From positions 62,001 through 126,000 of the forward strand of contig NZ_JADGMI010000003.1 in the NCBI RefSeq assembly GCF_015234305.1: DNA of 64,000 nucleotides. Reading direction: 5' to 3'. The stretch is from Superficieibacter sp. 1612_C1 (GTDB taxonomy: Bacteria > Pseudomonadota > Gammaproteobacteria > Enterobacterales > Enterobacteriaceae). Both the position numbers and the translations under genes were made by a program. Positions 27,276 to 37,088 of the stretch are shown piece by piece. Position 1 is the first letter of the stretch. Every line of letters starts with the position of its first letter. The notes under the pieces are model-generated. The model searched no databases, was not told where the DNA came from, and saw only the letters and a program-made list of their open reading frames with translations.

Positions 27276-28445
27276 GCAGCCGCCGAAGCAGCCGCGCATA
27301 ATGTTGATGGAGAAGCGGATCATCTCATACGCCGGAATACGGCTGGTGCCATACGCCGGATGCGGCACGCGCTGGTACGGCAGAGCAAACACGCTGTCCA
27401 TCTCTTCGGTCGAGAGCGGAATGGCGGGCGGGTTGATCCAGATGTAGCGATCGCCGTGCTTCTGCATCAGCGCCCGCGCACAGCCTGGATTGGTCTCATG
27501 GTGAAGAATGCGCGAGGCGTGGGCGTACAGCACTTTGTCGCCCTTCACTTTCTCGAAGGACGGCAGCAGGACGTAGGTTTTCTCCCACGGCTTCGGGCGC
27601 GGCGGCTGCACGGTGACGGTTTTCGCTTCCTGCTTTTTCGGCGCGACCGGTTTGTTATCCGCGCACGGCAGATCGTCACCGTAAGGATGCGGGATCGGGT
27701 CAATCTTCCCCGGCATATCGAGGCGCGTGGAATCCACCCCGCTCCAGCCCGGCAGCGCTTCTTTAACGATAATCGCGGTATTGCGTACATCGCGGATCTG
27801 GCTAATCGGCTCGCCCATCGCCAGACGATGCGCCACTTCCACCAGCGGACGCTCGCCGTTGCCGAAGATCAGCATGTCGGCTTTGGCATCCACCAACACC
27901 GAGCGGCGCACGGTATCAGACCAGTAGTCATAATGCGCGGTGCGCCGCAGGCTGGCCTCAATACCACCGAGGATCACCGGCACGTCTTTCCACGCCTCTT
28001 TACAGCGCTGGGTATAGGCGAGCGTTGCGCGATCCGGACGCTTGCCCGCCACGTTATCCGGTGTATAGGCATCGTCGTGGCGCAGCTTGCGATCCGCGGT
28101 ATAGCGGTTGATCATCGAGTCCATATTGCCCGCCGTCACGCCGAAGAAAATATTCGGCTTGCCGAGGCGCATAAAGTCATCTTTGCTGTTCCAGTCCGGC
28201 TGGGCGATGATCCCCACCCGGAAGCCCTGCGCCTCCAGCATTCGCCCACAAATCGCCATACCGAAGCTCGGGTGATCGACATACGCATCGCCGGTGACGA
28301 GAATAATGTCGCAGCTATCCCAGCCAAGTTGATCCATCTCTTCGCGCGACATCGGCAAAAATGGCGCAGGGCCAAAGCAGGCCGCCCAGTACTGCGGCCA
28401 GGAGAAAAGGTCACGATCCGGCTGGATCAGGGATATTGCGCTCAT
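27271..28445 (-). pseudogene. ygiQ: YgiQ radical-SAM protein, truncated by island insertion
   Basis: This is the front half of ygiQ, a UPF0313 radical-SAM family protein normally of roughly 700 residues. About 390 native residues are present, from [14 protein letters not shown] to the start of the radical-SAM motif RGCFGGCSF. Only two of the three CxxxCxxC cysteines remain; translation then runs into about 34 island-encoded residues and stops at 27162. Without the third cysteine and the barrel it cannot bind the [4Fe-4S] cluster, so it is inactive. It is the first gene of the conserved backbone and marks the island's target. Confidence 0.92.
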
Positions 28446-28584
28446 AATGCTTCCGGGGAAAAAATAATCAAAGGGCGTGGATTATAAGCCGAATATCATC
28501 GATAAATGAAGGGAGATTTTGCTGTAGTGGGTCATGGTTAGTCTGTTGAATCAGAGCCTGCCACTGGCAGGCTCTAAAAAAACG

Positions 28585-29997
28585 TTACGGTGCCGGGTTC
28601 ACCAACAGCTGTCCTATCGATCCCCGGTCCGCCATTTCCAGTGTCTGACTGGCAAACTGGAACGGGAAATGCGCCCATGATGGCTGACCGAAATAGACCA
28701 GCAGTTCCACCTGACCGTCGATCCAGACGGTATCTTTCCAGCCCCGGTCTTCCGGGAACGGCATTGCGCCGTTCACATTGCGGATCTGGAACATCACGCC
28801 TTCAATGTGAAAAGATTGCGGCTCGTCGGCACGCACCGTCCAGCGCTCCCAGGTTCCCTGCTGGGCAGTAATATCGATCCGCTGTGGATCCCAGAGCTGA
28901 CCATTGATGCCCGGATCGTCGCCGAGGCTGATATCACGACTGCGCACCGGTGCGCCGCTGATCAACTCCGCTGGCAGCAGGCGCTGCGGCAGGCTGTCAG
29001 TGACCAGCGGCAGCAGGCCCGTCGGACGTAACGTCAGCACCAGGGTCGAAATCAGGATGCTCGACGGTTCAAAGAAGCCGCGAATACGGTCCATAATGCC
29101 CGCCGCTTCGCCACAGGTGATGGAGACTTCATCGCCGTTGGTCATATCCACGAGGATCTCACGCCGTTCGCCCGGTGCCAGCGAAAGCTGTTTGAGCGAT
29201 ACCGGCGCAGGCAGAAAGCCCTGATCGCCGGAGATCACGTGGATGGCGCGACCGTCACTCATTTGCAGTTGATAGCGACGAGCGTTAGACGCATTCAGCA
29301 GGCGCAGGCGTACCCAGCCGCGAGAGACTTCGACGTAAGGACTCTGCGCGCCGTTTACCAGCAGCGTATCGCCCACAAATCCGCCGCTGCCCGGCTCGCT
29401 GTACTCCGGCGTGCCGAAGTTATCCAGCCGTTTATCCTGAAGAATGATCGGGAAATCATCCACGCCATAGTGGCTCGGGATCGGCAACGACTTACTGATT
29501 TCATCCTCCACCAGCCACATTCCGGCCAGGCCCTGATAGACCTGCTCGGCCATGCGGTTCGGGGTGTTGGCGTGATACCACAGCGTCGCAGCGCTCTGGC
29601 GAATGGGCAATACCGGTGCCCAGTCCGCGTTGGGTGACATCATCCGTGCCGCGCCGCCGATCAGCGGCCCAGGGACCTGCAAACCGCTAACGGTCATGGC
29701 GACGTTCTCAGTCATCCGGTTGCTGTAGATGAGCTTAACGTCATCACCGCGCCAGACGCGAACGGTCGGCCCCAGATAGCGTCCGTTAATGCCCCAGACA
29801 GACGCCCGCGTGCCCGGCGTAAACGACCAGTGCGAACGCTGTAGCGTCAGAAAGATCGGCTGTCCGCGACGGGACTCCAGCAACGGAGGAACCGGCAACG
29901 CCTGCTGCTGTCCGGCAGCGTTTGCCCTCAGCGGCACCGCACCAGCGCAAAGCGCCAACCCTGATGCCTGAACAAACTGACGCCGACTGAGTGACAT
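28585..29997 (-). CDS. ftsP: Cell division protein FtsP (SufI)
   Basis: FtsP is a periplasmic multicopper-oxidase-fold protein without copper that stabilises the divisome under stress. The 470-aa product begins at the ATG 29997 with a twin-arginine signal peptide (SRRQFVQASGLALCAGAVPL, cleavage after the RANA region); an upstream in-frame ATG would bury the signal. Three cupredoxin domains follow, with the typical blocks TLWYHANTPNRMAEQVYQGLAGMW and FQFASQTLEMADRG, in which most copper ligands are replaced. It lies downstream of plsC as in E. coli, 60 bp after its stop. It is a well-known Tat substrate. Confidence 0.95.
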   Translation of the reverse strand: MSLSRRQFVQASGLALCAGAVPLRANAAGQQQALPVPPLLESRRGQPIFLTLQRSHWSFTPGTRASVWGINGRYLGPTVRVWRGDDVKLIYSNRMTENVAMTVSGLQVPGPLIGGAARMMSPNADWAPVLPIRQSAATLWYHANTPNRMAEQVYQGLAGMWLVEDEISKSLPIPSHYGVDDFPIILQDKRLDNFGTPEYSEPGSGGFVGDTLLVNGAQSPYVEVSRGWVRLRLLNASNARRYQLQMSDGRAIHVISGDQGFLPAPVSLKQLSLAPGERREILVDMTNGDEVSITCGEAAGIMDRIRGFFEPSSILISTLVLTLRPTGLLPLVTDSLPQRLLPAELISGAPVRSRDISLGDDPGINGQLWDPQRIDITAQQGTWERWTVRADEPQSFHIEGVMFQIRNVNGAMPFPEDRGWKDTVWIDGQVELLVYFGQPSWAHFPFQFASQTLEMADRGSIGQLLVNPAP

Positions 29998-30057
29998 ATG
30001 TGCTCCATAGAGAAAAAATAGGTAAAAGGGATCCATTTCCCGCCGGACAAAACCGGA

Positions 30058-30795
30058 TTAACGCTTCTCTGCCGCTTCCCGCTCGGCGACTTCCTGATCA
30101 AGCTCTGCAATTTTAGCGGCCATGATTTCACGGCAGTGCGCGGCGAGATCGCGAACCTGATCTTTGCCCCACGCACTGGTATCAATCGGCGGCAGCATTT
30201 CAACAATCACCAGGCCGTTATTCAGCCGGTTAAGCTTGATTTTATTCGAGGTGTTCGACACGCAAACCGGAATAACCGGCACGCCTGCCGCAATCGCCGC
30301 ATGAAAGGCACCGGTCTTGAACGGTAACAGGCCACGCCCCCGGCTGCGCGTTCCTTCCGGGAACATCCAGATGGAAATACGGCGCTTTTTGAACTGATCG
30401 ACCACGGCGGCGATGGTGCTGTGCGCCCGGGAACGGTTATTACGGTCAATCAGCAGGTTGCCGGTCAGCCAGTACAGCAGGCCGAAGAACGGGATCCAGA
30501 CGAGGCTTTTTTTGCCGACGGTGACGGTTGGCGGCTGCACGATGCTGGATGCCGTGACCATGTCGTAGTTGTTCTGGTGGTTAGCAATATAGATAGCGTT
30601 GCCAAAGTTTGCGGCATCGGGCGGAAGTCGGCGCTCCACTTTCAGGCCAAATACCGGCGCGAGGCGACCAAACATATGGCCGAAGGTGGCAACGTGTTTT
30701 GGGTTACGCGGACTAAACAGACAGTAAATACAGCCGAATACGCATACCAGGATGCTGTAGATGACCACAACAATTAAACGCAAAATTGAAAGCAT
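30058..30795 (-). CDS. plsC: 1-acyl-sn-glycerol-3-phosphate acyltransferase
   Basis: PlsC acylates lysophosphatidic acid at position 2 to give phosphatidic acid in the inner membrane. The 245-aa protein starts at MLSILRLIV (30795), with an N-terminal membrane helix (IVVVIYSILVCVFGCIYCLF). The acyltransferase motifs are NHQNNYDMV (HX4D, catalytic His about 73), FPEGTRSRGRGLLPFKTGAF and VIPVCVS. Length equals that of E. coli PlsC. A frame opening 15 bp upstream adds five residues; I chose the start by family length. Together with ftsP downstream and parC upstream the order is the E. coli one. Confidence 0.95.
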   Translation of the reverse strand: MLSILRLIVVVIYSILVCVFGCIYCLFSPRNPKHVATFGHMFGRLAPVFGLKVERRLPPDAANFGNAIYIANHQNNYDMVTASSIVQPPTVTVGKKSLVWIPFFGLLYWLTGNLLIDRNNRSRAHSTIAAVVDQFKKRRISIWMFPEGTRSRGRGLLPFKTGAFHAAIAAGVPVIPVCVSNTSNKIKLNRLNNGLVIVEMLPPIDTSAWGKDQVRDLAAHCREIMAAKIAELDQEVAEREAAEKR

Positions 30796-30937
30796 AGCTA
30801 CCTCTGACACCCGTTTCGCTTAGAATTATACGTTACCGTTATGCGAAACAGTATGTGGTGAATTGCAGGTTCCCAAAATGGGTATTGTTAATCGCAACGG
30901 GTGAATTAACAACGGTTTTGCGGCAATTTTTAACCGC

Positions 30938-30963
30938 ATCCCCTTCCGCTGCCGGAAGGGGAT
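30938..30963 (-). terminator. Hairpin after parC
   Basis: ATCCCCTTCCG (30938-30948) and CGGAAGGGGAT (30953-30963) form an 11-bp stem with a 4-nt loop directly downstream of the parC stop on the minus strand. A clear T run is missing, so it may be a terminator or an mRNA-stabilising structure. Confidence 0.6.
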
Positions 30964-30971
30964 ATCAGGAT

Positions 30972-33230
30972 TTACTCTTCGCTATCGCCTGCGCTCGCCC
31001 GGCGCGGAGAGTCGATATCCACGCGGTCGATTTTTTGCAGGCCGCGCATCAGCGAACCGCGACGTCCACGCTCGCCGACCACTTTCTGCAACTCTTCCGG
31101 ACGCAGCTTGATCTTGCGCTTGCCGACGTGGATGGTCAGCGTGCTCTGCGGCGGTAAGATGAAGAGATGCGCCAGGCCGTCTGTACCGGCAGCCGCTTCA
31201 GCACCAGGAATGCTGATGATCTTGTTGCCCTTGCCTTTCGACAGCTGCGGCAGGTCGCTGACCGGGAACATTAGCATCCGTCCGGCGTGAGTGATCGCCA
31301 GCAGCATATCGGATTCATCTTCGATCACCAGCGGCGGCAGAACGTGCGCGTTCTCCGGCAGCGTAATCAGCGTCTTACCCGCGCGGTTGCGCGAGACCAG
31401 ATCGTTGAAGGTGCAGACAAAGCCATAGCCCGCGTCCGACGCCATCAGCAGTTTCTGCTCGTCGCCGGTCATCAGCATATGCTCAACCGTCGCTCCCGGC
31501 GGCAGCGTCAGTTTGCCGGTTAACGGCTCGCCCTGCCCGCGCGCCGACGGCAACGTGATAGGATCGATAGCGTAACTGCGACCCGTGGTATCGATAAACA
31601 CCACCGGCTGATTGCTCTTACCTTTTACCGAGGCTTTCCAGCTATCGCCTGCTTTGTAGTTCAACCCCTGCGCGTCGATATCGTGGCCCTTGGCGCTACG
31701 CACCCAGCCCATCTGCGACAGGACGATAGTTACCGGTTCGGACGGCAGCATATCGTGCTCGCTCATCGCTTTCGCTTCTTCACGCTCCTGCAACGGTGAA
31801 CGACGGTCATCGCCGAACGCGTCGGCATCAGCCTGAAGTTCTTTCTTCAGCAGGGTGTTCATCTTACGCTCGGACGCCAGAATGCCCTGCAACTGATCGC
31901 GCTCTTTTTCCAGCTCGCTCTGCTCGCCGCGAATTTTCACCTCTTCCAGTTTGGCGAGATGGCGCAGTTTCAGTTCGAGGATCGCTTCGGCCTGGGTTTC
32001 GCTGATACCAAAACGCGACATCAGCGCGGGTTTCGGCTCATCTTCCGTGCGGATGATTTCAATCACTTCGTCAATGTTGAGAAACGCGACCAGCAAACCT
32101 TCGAGGATATGCAGGCGCTTAAGTACTTTCTCCAGACGGTGATTGAGGCGGCGGCGCACGGTATCGCGGCGGAACACCAGCCATTCGCTTAAGATCTCCA
32201 GCAGGTTTTTCACCGCCGGGCGACCGTCGAGGCCGATCATGTTCAGGTTAATGCGGTAGCTTTTTTCCAGATCGGTCGTGGCGAACAGGTGATTCATCAC
32301 CTGATCCATATCCACCCGGTTGGAGCGCGGCACGATCACCAGACGCGTCGGGTTTTCGTGATCCGATTCGTCGCGCAGGTCATCGACCATCGGCAGCTTT
32401 TTGTTGCGCATCTGGGCGGCGATCTGCTCCAGCACGCGCGCGCCGGAGGTCTGATGCGGCAGTGCGGTGATCACCACCGCGCCATCTTCTTTTTTCCATA
32501 CCGCGCGCATGCGCACGGAACCGCGCCCGTTCTCGTAAATTTTACGAATTTCCGCGCGCGAGGTGATGATTTCCGCTTCGGTCGGGTAGTCCGGCCCCTG
32601 GACGATATCCAGCAGGTCGTTCAGTGTGGTTTTCGGCTGCTCAATTAATTTGATCGCCGCATTCGCCACTTCACGCAGGTTGTGCGGTGGAATATCCGTC
32701 GCCATCCCCACCGCAATGCCGGTGGTGCCGTTAAGCAGAATATTCGGCAGACGCGCAGGCAGCATTTTCGGCTCCTGCATCGTGCCGTCGAAGTTCGGCA
32801 CCCAGTCGGCGGTGCCCTGCCCCAGCTCGCTTAGCAGCAGCTCGGCGTATTTGGACAGGCGCGATTCGGTATAACGCATCGCCGCAAAAGATTTCGGATC
32901 GTCCGGCGCACCCCAGTTCCCCTGGCCATCGACTAGCGGATAGCGGTAAGAGAACGGCTGCGCCATCAGCACCATCGCTTCGTAGCAGGCGCTGTCGCCG
33001 TGCGGATGGTACTTACCGAGAACGTCGCCGACGGTACGGGCGGATTTTTTAAATTTCGCGCTGGCATTCAGCCCCAGTTCCGACATCGCGTAAACGATGC
33101 GGCGCTGCACCGGCTTTAAGCCATCGCCAATAAACGGCAATGCCCGGTCCATGATGACGTACATGGAGTAGTTCAGGTAGGCGTTTTCTGTGAATTCATG
33201 CAGCGCAAGGCGCTCTGCCATATCGCTCAT
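30972..33230 (-). CDS. parC: DNA topoisomerase IV subunit A
   Basis: ParC is the DNA-cleaving subunit of topoisomerase IV, which unlinks daughter chromosomes together with ParE. The 752-aa protein has the catalytic Tyr120 in FAAMRY, the quinolone-determining region with Ser80 and Glu84 ([12 protein letters not shown]), and C-terminal beta-pinwheel blades (for example [17 protein letters not shown] repeats). Ser80 and Glu84 are the wild-type residues, so this gene gives no sign of quinolone resistance. It has the same length as E. coli ParC. Its partner parE is at 55053-56945, separated by the inserted clusters. Confidence 0.97.
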   Translation of the reverse strand: MSDMAERLALHEFTENAYLNYSMYVIMDRALPFIGDGLKPVQRRIVYAMSELGLNASAKFKKSARTVGDVLGKYHPHGDSACYEAMVLMAQPFSYRYPLVDGQGNWGAPDDPKSFAAMRYTESRLSKYAELLLSELGQGTADWVPNFDGTMQEPKMLPARLPNILLNGTTGIAVGMATDIPPHNLREVANAAIKLIEQPKTTLNDLLDIVQGPDYPTEAEIITSRAEIRKIYENGRGSVRMRAVWKKEDGAVVITALPHQTSGARVLEQIAAQMRNKKLPMVDDLRDESDHENPTRLVIVPRSNRVDMDQVMNHLFATTDLEKSYRINLNMIGLDGRPAVKNLLEILSEWLVFRRDTVRRRLNHRLEKVLKRLHILEGLLVAFLNIDEVIEIIRTEDEPKPALMSRFGISETQAEAILELKLRHLAKLEEVKIRGEQSELEKERDQLQGILASERKMNTLLKKELQADADAFGDDRRSPLQEREEAKAMSEHDMLPSEPVTIVLSQMGWVRSAKGHDIDAQGLNYKAGDSWKASVKGKSNQPVVFIDTTGRSYAIDPITLPSARGQGEPLTGKLTLPPGATVEHMLMTGDEQKLLMASDAGYGFVCTFNDLVSRNRAGKTLITLPENAHVLPPLVIEDESDMLLAITHAGRMLMFPVSDLPQLSKGKGNKIISIPGAEAAAGTDGLAHLFILPPQSTLTIHVGKRKIKLRPEELQKVVGERGRRGSLMRGLQKIDRVDIDSPRRASAGDSEE

Positions 33231-33316
33231 TGATTGTGATTCCTCAACTTACACCCGGCTATTTATGGGGCAATATTGCCGCAGATACTACCCTATCTGC
33301 CGCGTTGAGTCACAAA

Positions 33317-33339
33317 GAAAAGGGCCGGAGAACCGGCCC
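33317..33339 (-). terminator. Terminator of ygiW
   Basis: On the minus strand GGGCCGG-TTCT-CCGGCCC is followed by TTTTCTTTG, 9 bp after the ygiW stop. It is a typical intrinsic terminator separating ygiW from parC. Confidence 0.85.
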
Positions 33340-33348
33340 GAAGGGGAA

Positions 33349-33747
33349 TTATTTAGCGACTTTGTTAATGTGTTTCACGTCAATCTCAATGGAGTTACGA
33401 CCTTTGTCCACTTCCCCCTGAATTTCAACGGTATCCTGCGGGGTAATGGTGACGCCGTTCCAGCGCTTGTCATCGATATCGACGTTAATCGTTCCGGAAG
33501 CATCTTTAAACAGATAGAGTTCGTCACCCACGCGCTCAACCAGCGTACCGCGCAGGGTGACCGGCGCATCGTCATTGAGCTTTTTCGCGTTTTCGACGGT
33601 AATCGCGCTACTGTTCGGGCCTTTGAATCCGTCATTTTGCGCGGCGTTCTGCGTCGCATTTGGCCCGTTAAACCCGCCCTGATCGGCAGCAAACGCCGGA
33701 GCAGTACAGAGCGCCAGGACAGCAGCCATTGCGGCAAATTTTTTCAT
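33349..33747 (-). CDS. ygiW: Periplasmic BOF/OB-fold stress protein YgiW (VisP)
   Basis: The 132-aa protein has a cleavable signal peptide (MKKFAAMAAVLALCTAPAFA) and a bacterial OB-fold (BOF) domain with VTLRGTLVERVGDELYLF, then NVDIDDKRWNGVTI and EIQGEVDKG. Relatives in E. coli and Salmonella (YgiW/VisP) are periplasmic proteins involved in stress tolerance and bind small ligands or peptidoglycan-related sugars. It is divergent from qseBC, as in E. coli, where the QseBC system influences it. The start at 33747 has a purine-rich ribosome-binding site (GGGAGAGGATC). Confidence 0.93.
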   Translation of the reverse strand: MKKFAAMAAVLALCTAPAFAADQGGFNGPNATQNAAQNDGFKGPNSSAITVENAKKLNDDAPVTLRGTLVERVGDELYLFKDASGTINVDIDDKRWNGVTITPQDTVEIQGEVDKGRNSIEIDVKHINKVAK

Positions 33748-33890
33748 GTGATCCTCTCCCTTCAGTTTATTTCATCTTCATTAAACAGTGTAATGCTTAA
33801 CAACTTCTTAAGCAGACGAAATATAATTCTCCGCAACACGTTCAGTGTGAGAAGGTCAAAGCGGGTGGATGGATTAACACGGAGAGTCTG

Positions 33891-34550
33891 ATGCGTATTT
33901 TGCTGATAGAAGATGACAAGCTGATCGGCGATGGCTTAAAAGCCGGGCTGGCGAAAATGGGATTTAGCCTCGACTGGTTTACCCGGGGCGAAGAGGGGCG
34001 AGCGGCACTGTACAGCGCACCTTACGATGCGGTGATCCTCGATCTCACCCTGCCCGGTATGGACGGGCTGGATATTCTGCGCGAGTGGCGCGAGAAGCTG
34101 CATGACGAACCGGTACTCATCCTCACCGCGCGCGATGCCCTGACGCAGCGCGTCGAGGGGCTGCGGCTTGGCGCGGATGATTATCTGTGTAAACCCTTCG
34201 CCTTAATTGAGGTTGCCGCCCGCCTGGAAGCGCTGATCCGCCGCGCTCACGGCAAATCACGCAGCGAGCTGAGCCACGGTCAGGTGACGCTCGATCCCGG
34301 CAGTTTGATGGCAACGCTGGCCGGGGAGCCTTTGTCCCTGAAGCCCAAAGAGTTTGCGCTGCTTGAACTGTTGATGCGCAATGTCGGACGCGTGCTGCCG
34401 CGTAAGCTGATTGAGGAGAAGCTATATTCCTGGGATGACGAAGTGTCGAGCAATGCCGTTGAGGTGCATGTCCATCACCTGCGGCGTAAGATCGGCAGCG
34501 AGTTTATCCGTACTGTTCACGGCATTGGCTATACGCTAGGTGACGCATGA
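33891..34550 (+). CDS. qseB: Response regulator QseB
   Basis: An OmpR/PhoB-family regulator of 219 aa. The receiver domain has the acidic pocket EDDKLIG at residues 7-8, phospho-acceptor Asp51 in [13 protein letters not shown], and the conserved Lys in YLCKPFAL. The C-terminal winged helix (about 125-219) carries [20 protein letters not shown] and [15 protein letters not shown]. With QseC it responds to signals such as autoinducer-3/catecholamines and iron/antibiotic stress in relatives. It overlaps qseC by 4 bp (ATGA), so the pair is translationally coupled. The site between ygiW and qseB is the shared regulatory region. Confidence 0.96.
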   Translation: MRILLIEDDKLIGDGLKAGLAKMGFSLDWFTRGEEGRAALYSAPYDAVILDLTLPGMDGLDILREWREKLHDEPVLILTARDALTQRVEGLRLGADDYLCKPFALIEVAARLEALIRRAHGKSRSELSHGQVTLDPGSLMATLAGEPLSLKPKEFALLELLMRNVGRVLPRKLIEEKLYSWDDEVSSNAVEVHVHHLRRKIGSEFIRTVHGIGYTLGDA

Positions 34551-35896
34551 TCTTTACCCGACGCCTGAGCCTGGGCCTCAGGCTAACCCTGCTTTTTTTA
34601 CTGCTGGCGCTAACCGCCTGGTTTTGTGCCAGTCTGGTCGCCTGGCATCAAACCACTAAGCAGCTTAATACCCTGTTTGATACCCAGCAGTTACAGTTTG
34701 CCCGGCGCATCAGCGCGATGGATTTTAACGAGATCCGCTCGCCGCAACCGCCGCTGATCCCCTCGAGAAGGGTTAAAAACGGTCATTATGATGATGACGT
34801 GATGGCCTTCACTATCTATACGCCTGACGGCGTGATGGTGCTGCATGATGGCGAAAACGGCCGCGATATTCCGTTTAATTATCATCAGGATGGCTTTGAG
34901 GATGGCTACCTTAATACCGACGATGACAAATGGCGCTTTCTGTGGCTGACGACGCCGGATAACCGCTATCGCATCGTGGTGGGCCAGGAGTGGGAATATC
35001 GCGAGGAGATGGCGCTGAAGATTATTACCTCGCAGCTTACCCCGTGGCTGATCGCCCTGCCGCTGATGTTATTGCTGTTAATCGTGCTCCTGAACCGCGA
35101 ACTGGCCCCGCTGAGGAAATTAACCCATACCCTGCGCCGTCGCGCGCCGGAAACGGCGGATACCCTGAGCACCAAAGGCGTTCCCAGCGAAGTTCGCCCG
35201 CTGGTGGATGCGCTGAATCATCTGTTTTATCGCACGCACGAGATGATGACCCGCGAGCGTCAGTTCACTTCGGATGCGGCACACGAACTGCGCAGTCCGC
35301 TGACCGCACTGAAGGTGCAGACCGAGGTGGCCCAGCTTTCGATGGACGATCCGCAGGCGCGGGAAAAAGCGCTGGCGCAGTTGCATGCGGGGATCGACCG
35401 CGCCACCCGACTGGTCGATCAGCTACTTACCCTCTCAAGGCTGGATTCGCTGGACAATCTTGACGACGTGCAGCCGATTGCGCTGGCGGATCTGCTGCAA
35501 TCGGCGGTGATGGATATTTATCATTGCGCGCATCAGGCGGGCGTAGAAGTCGGTCTGCAACGTAACGCAGAAAACGTCACGCATACCGGGCAGCCGCTGC
35601 TGTTGAGCCTGCTGGTCCGCAACCTGCTTGATAACGCCGTGCGCTATAGTCCGCCGGGTAGCCGGGTCACCATTACCCTGGATAGCCAGTGCTTTATGGT
35701 GCGGGATAACGGCCCCGGCGTTGATAACCACACGCTTGCGCGCCTTGGCGAGCGTTTTTACCGTCCGCCTGGTCAGGATGAGCCGGGGAGCGGGCTGGGG
35801 CTGTCGATTGTTCAGCGCATCGCGGCGCTGCATCAGATGTCGGTCTCTTTCGACCACGCGCCCGGCGGCGGGTTTGAGGTGCAGGTACGCTGGTGA
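34547..35896 (+). CDS. qseC: Sensor histidine kinase QseC
   Basis: This 449-aa membrane kinase has two N-terminal transmembrane segments (about 13-33 and about 160-185) enclosing a periplasmic sensor region, then a HAMP-like linker, the dimerisation/phosphorylation domain with His in [15 protein letters not shown] (about 247) and an HATPase_c domain ([16 protein letters not shown] for the N box, DNGPGV for G1, GSGLGLSIV for G2). It phosphorylates and dephosphorylates QseB. Its length matches E. coli QseC. Confidence 0.96.
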   Translation: MIFTRRLSLGLRLTLLFLLLALTAWFCASLVAWHQTTKQLNTLFDTQQLQFARRISAMDFNEIRSPQPPLIPSRRVKNGHYDDDVMAFTIYTPDGVMVLHDGENGRDIPFNYHQDGFEDGYLNTDDDKWRFLWLTTPDNRYRIVVGQEWEYREEMALKIITSQLTPWLIALPLMLLLLIVLLNRELAPLRKLTHTLRRRAPETADTLSTKGVPSEVRPLVDALNHLFYRTHEMMTRERQFTSDAAHELRSPLTALKVQTEVAQLSMDDPQAREKALAQLHAGIDRATRLVDQLLTLSRLDSLDNLDDVQPIALADLLQSAVMDIYHCAHQAGVEVGLQRNAENVTHTGQPLLLSLLVRNLLDNAVRYSPPGSRVTITLDSQCFMVRDNGPGVDNHTLARLGERFYRPPGQDEPGSGLGLSIVQRIAALHQMSVSFDHAPGGGFEVQVRW

Positions 35897-36002
35897 CCTT
35901 ATTATTGCGCTATAAGCAAAAGTCTTTGCACATTTTGCTAATTTCACCGTTTTGCGCGCTGACGTACTATAGCGGGCAAATGCAATTCATCAGGAACACA
36001 TA

Positions 36003-36584
36003 ATGAGCAACATTCTGATTATTAACGGTGCGAAAAAGTTCGCTCACTCCAACGGCCAGCTTAACGATACGATGACGGATGTCGCGCAAAGCTACCTGCG
36101 CGATGCCGGTCATCAGGTCCGCGTTGTGCGTGCAGAGAGCGACTACGACGTGAAAGAGGAAGTGCAGAACTTCCTGTGGGCCGACACGATTATCTGGCAA
36201 ATGCCGGGCTGGTGGATGGGCGCGCCGTGGACCGTGAAAAAGTACATCGATGACGTGTTTACCGAAGGTCACGGCTCGCTGTACGCCAGCGATGGACGCA
36301 CCCGCTCCGATGCCAGTAAAAAATATGGCTCCGGCGGCCTGCTGCACGGTAAAAAATATATGCTTTCCCTGACCTGGAACGCGCCGATGGACGCCTTTAC
36401 CGATAAAGAGCAGTTTTTCCATGGCGTCGGCGTGGACGGCGTGTACCTGCCGTTCCATAAAGCCAATCAGTTCCTGGCCCTCGAACCCCTGCCAACCTTT
36501 ATTGCCAACGACGTGATCAAACTTCCCGATGTTCCGCGCGATATCGCAGAATATCGCAAGCATCTGGCGGCGATTTTTGGTTAA
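36003..36584 (+). CDS. mdaB: NADPH:quinone oxidoreductase MdaB
   Basis: A 193-aa flavodoxin-fold enzyme that uses FAD to reduce quinones by two electrons with NADPH, avoiding semiquinone radicals. Recognisable are the N-terminal NILIINGAKKFAHSNG (phosphate loop), TIIWQMPGWWMGAPWTVKKYIDDVF (about 58-82) and LTWNAPMDAFTD. The gene lies downstream of qseBC and upstream of ygiN as in E. coli, where YgiN oxidises or shuttles the menadiol that MdaB makes. It begins after GGAACACATA. Confidence 0.96.
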   Translation: MSNILIINGAKKFAHSNGQLNDTMTDVAQSYLRDAGHQVRVVRAESDYDVKEEVQNFLWADTIIWQMPGWWMGAPWTVKKYIDDVFTEGHGSLYASDGRTRSDASKKYGSGGLLHGKKYMLSLTWNAPMDAFTDKEQFFHGVGVDGVYLPFHKANQFLALEPLPTFIANDVIKLPDVPRDIAEYRKHLAAIFG

Positions 36585-36620
36585 ATGTGGGGATTAATTG
36601 CACAAGGAGTTGAGTAAATC

Positions 36621-36935
36621 ATGTTGACAGTCATTGCTGAAATTCGTACCCGTCCAGGCCAGCATCATCGTCAGGCAGTGCTGGACCAGTTTGCAAAAAC
36701 TATTCCTCTCGTTCTTCAGGAAGAGGGTTGTCACGGCTATACGCCGCTGGTGGATCATGCGGCAGGCGTTAGTTTCCAGACCACGGCCCCGGATTCCATC
36801 ATCATGCTGGAGCAGTGGGAAAGCGTGGCGCACCTTGAAGCACACCTGCAAACGCCGCACATGAAAGCGCACGGCGAGGCGGTGAAAGGCAGCGTTCTGG
36901 AGACCCATATTCGTATTCTGGAGCAAGGGGTTTAA
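36621..36935 (+). CDS. ygiN: Quinol monooxygenase YgiN
   Basis: This 104-aa ferredoxin-like ABM-domain protein is known as a quinol monooxygenase that recycles menadiol to menadione with MdaB. Visible are the strand starting LTVIAEIRTRPGQHH, a His in HGYTPLVDHA, and the dimer strand SIIMLEQWESVAHLEAHLQTPHM. It follows mdaB by 36 bp and likely shares its transcript. In E. coli the next gene is parE; here about 18 kb lies between. Confidence 0.95.
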   Translation: MLTVIAEIRTRPGQHHRQAVLDQFAKTIPLVLQEEGCHGYTPLVDHAAGVSFQTTAPDSIIMLEQWESVAHLEAHLQTPHMKAHGEAVKGSVLETHIRILEQGV

Positions 36936-36952
36936 TCCGGCGCTCTGCCTCG

Positions 36953-37086
36953 TTTGCCGGGCGGCCCTGCGTTTGCCCGGCCTACGATCACTACCATGCT
37001 CTATACCGTAGGCCCGGTAACCAGTCACCGGGCCTGACCTCACCAGCTTACCGTAGGCCCGGTAAGCGCAGCGCCACCGGGCATGA
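36953..37086. repeat. REP/BIME sequences after ygiN
   Basis: Three REP-like units lie between the convergent ygiN and GH88 genes. The first has TTTGCCGGGCGGCCCTGCG, and the next two each have CCGTAGGCCCGGTAA ending in CACCGGGC. They mark the left border of the insertion relative to E. coli and may act as terminators or gyrase/HU-binding BIMEs. Confidence 0.85.
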
Positions 37087-37088
37087 CC

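Noticed and set aside
27360..28487. 375-codon open frame antisense to ygiQ
   Set aside because: ygiQ on the other strand is clearly recognisable; the antisense frame has no protein-like features.
31000..33230. Quinolone-resistance mutation in parC
   Set aside because: Ser80 and Glu84 are the wild-type residues.
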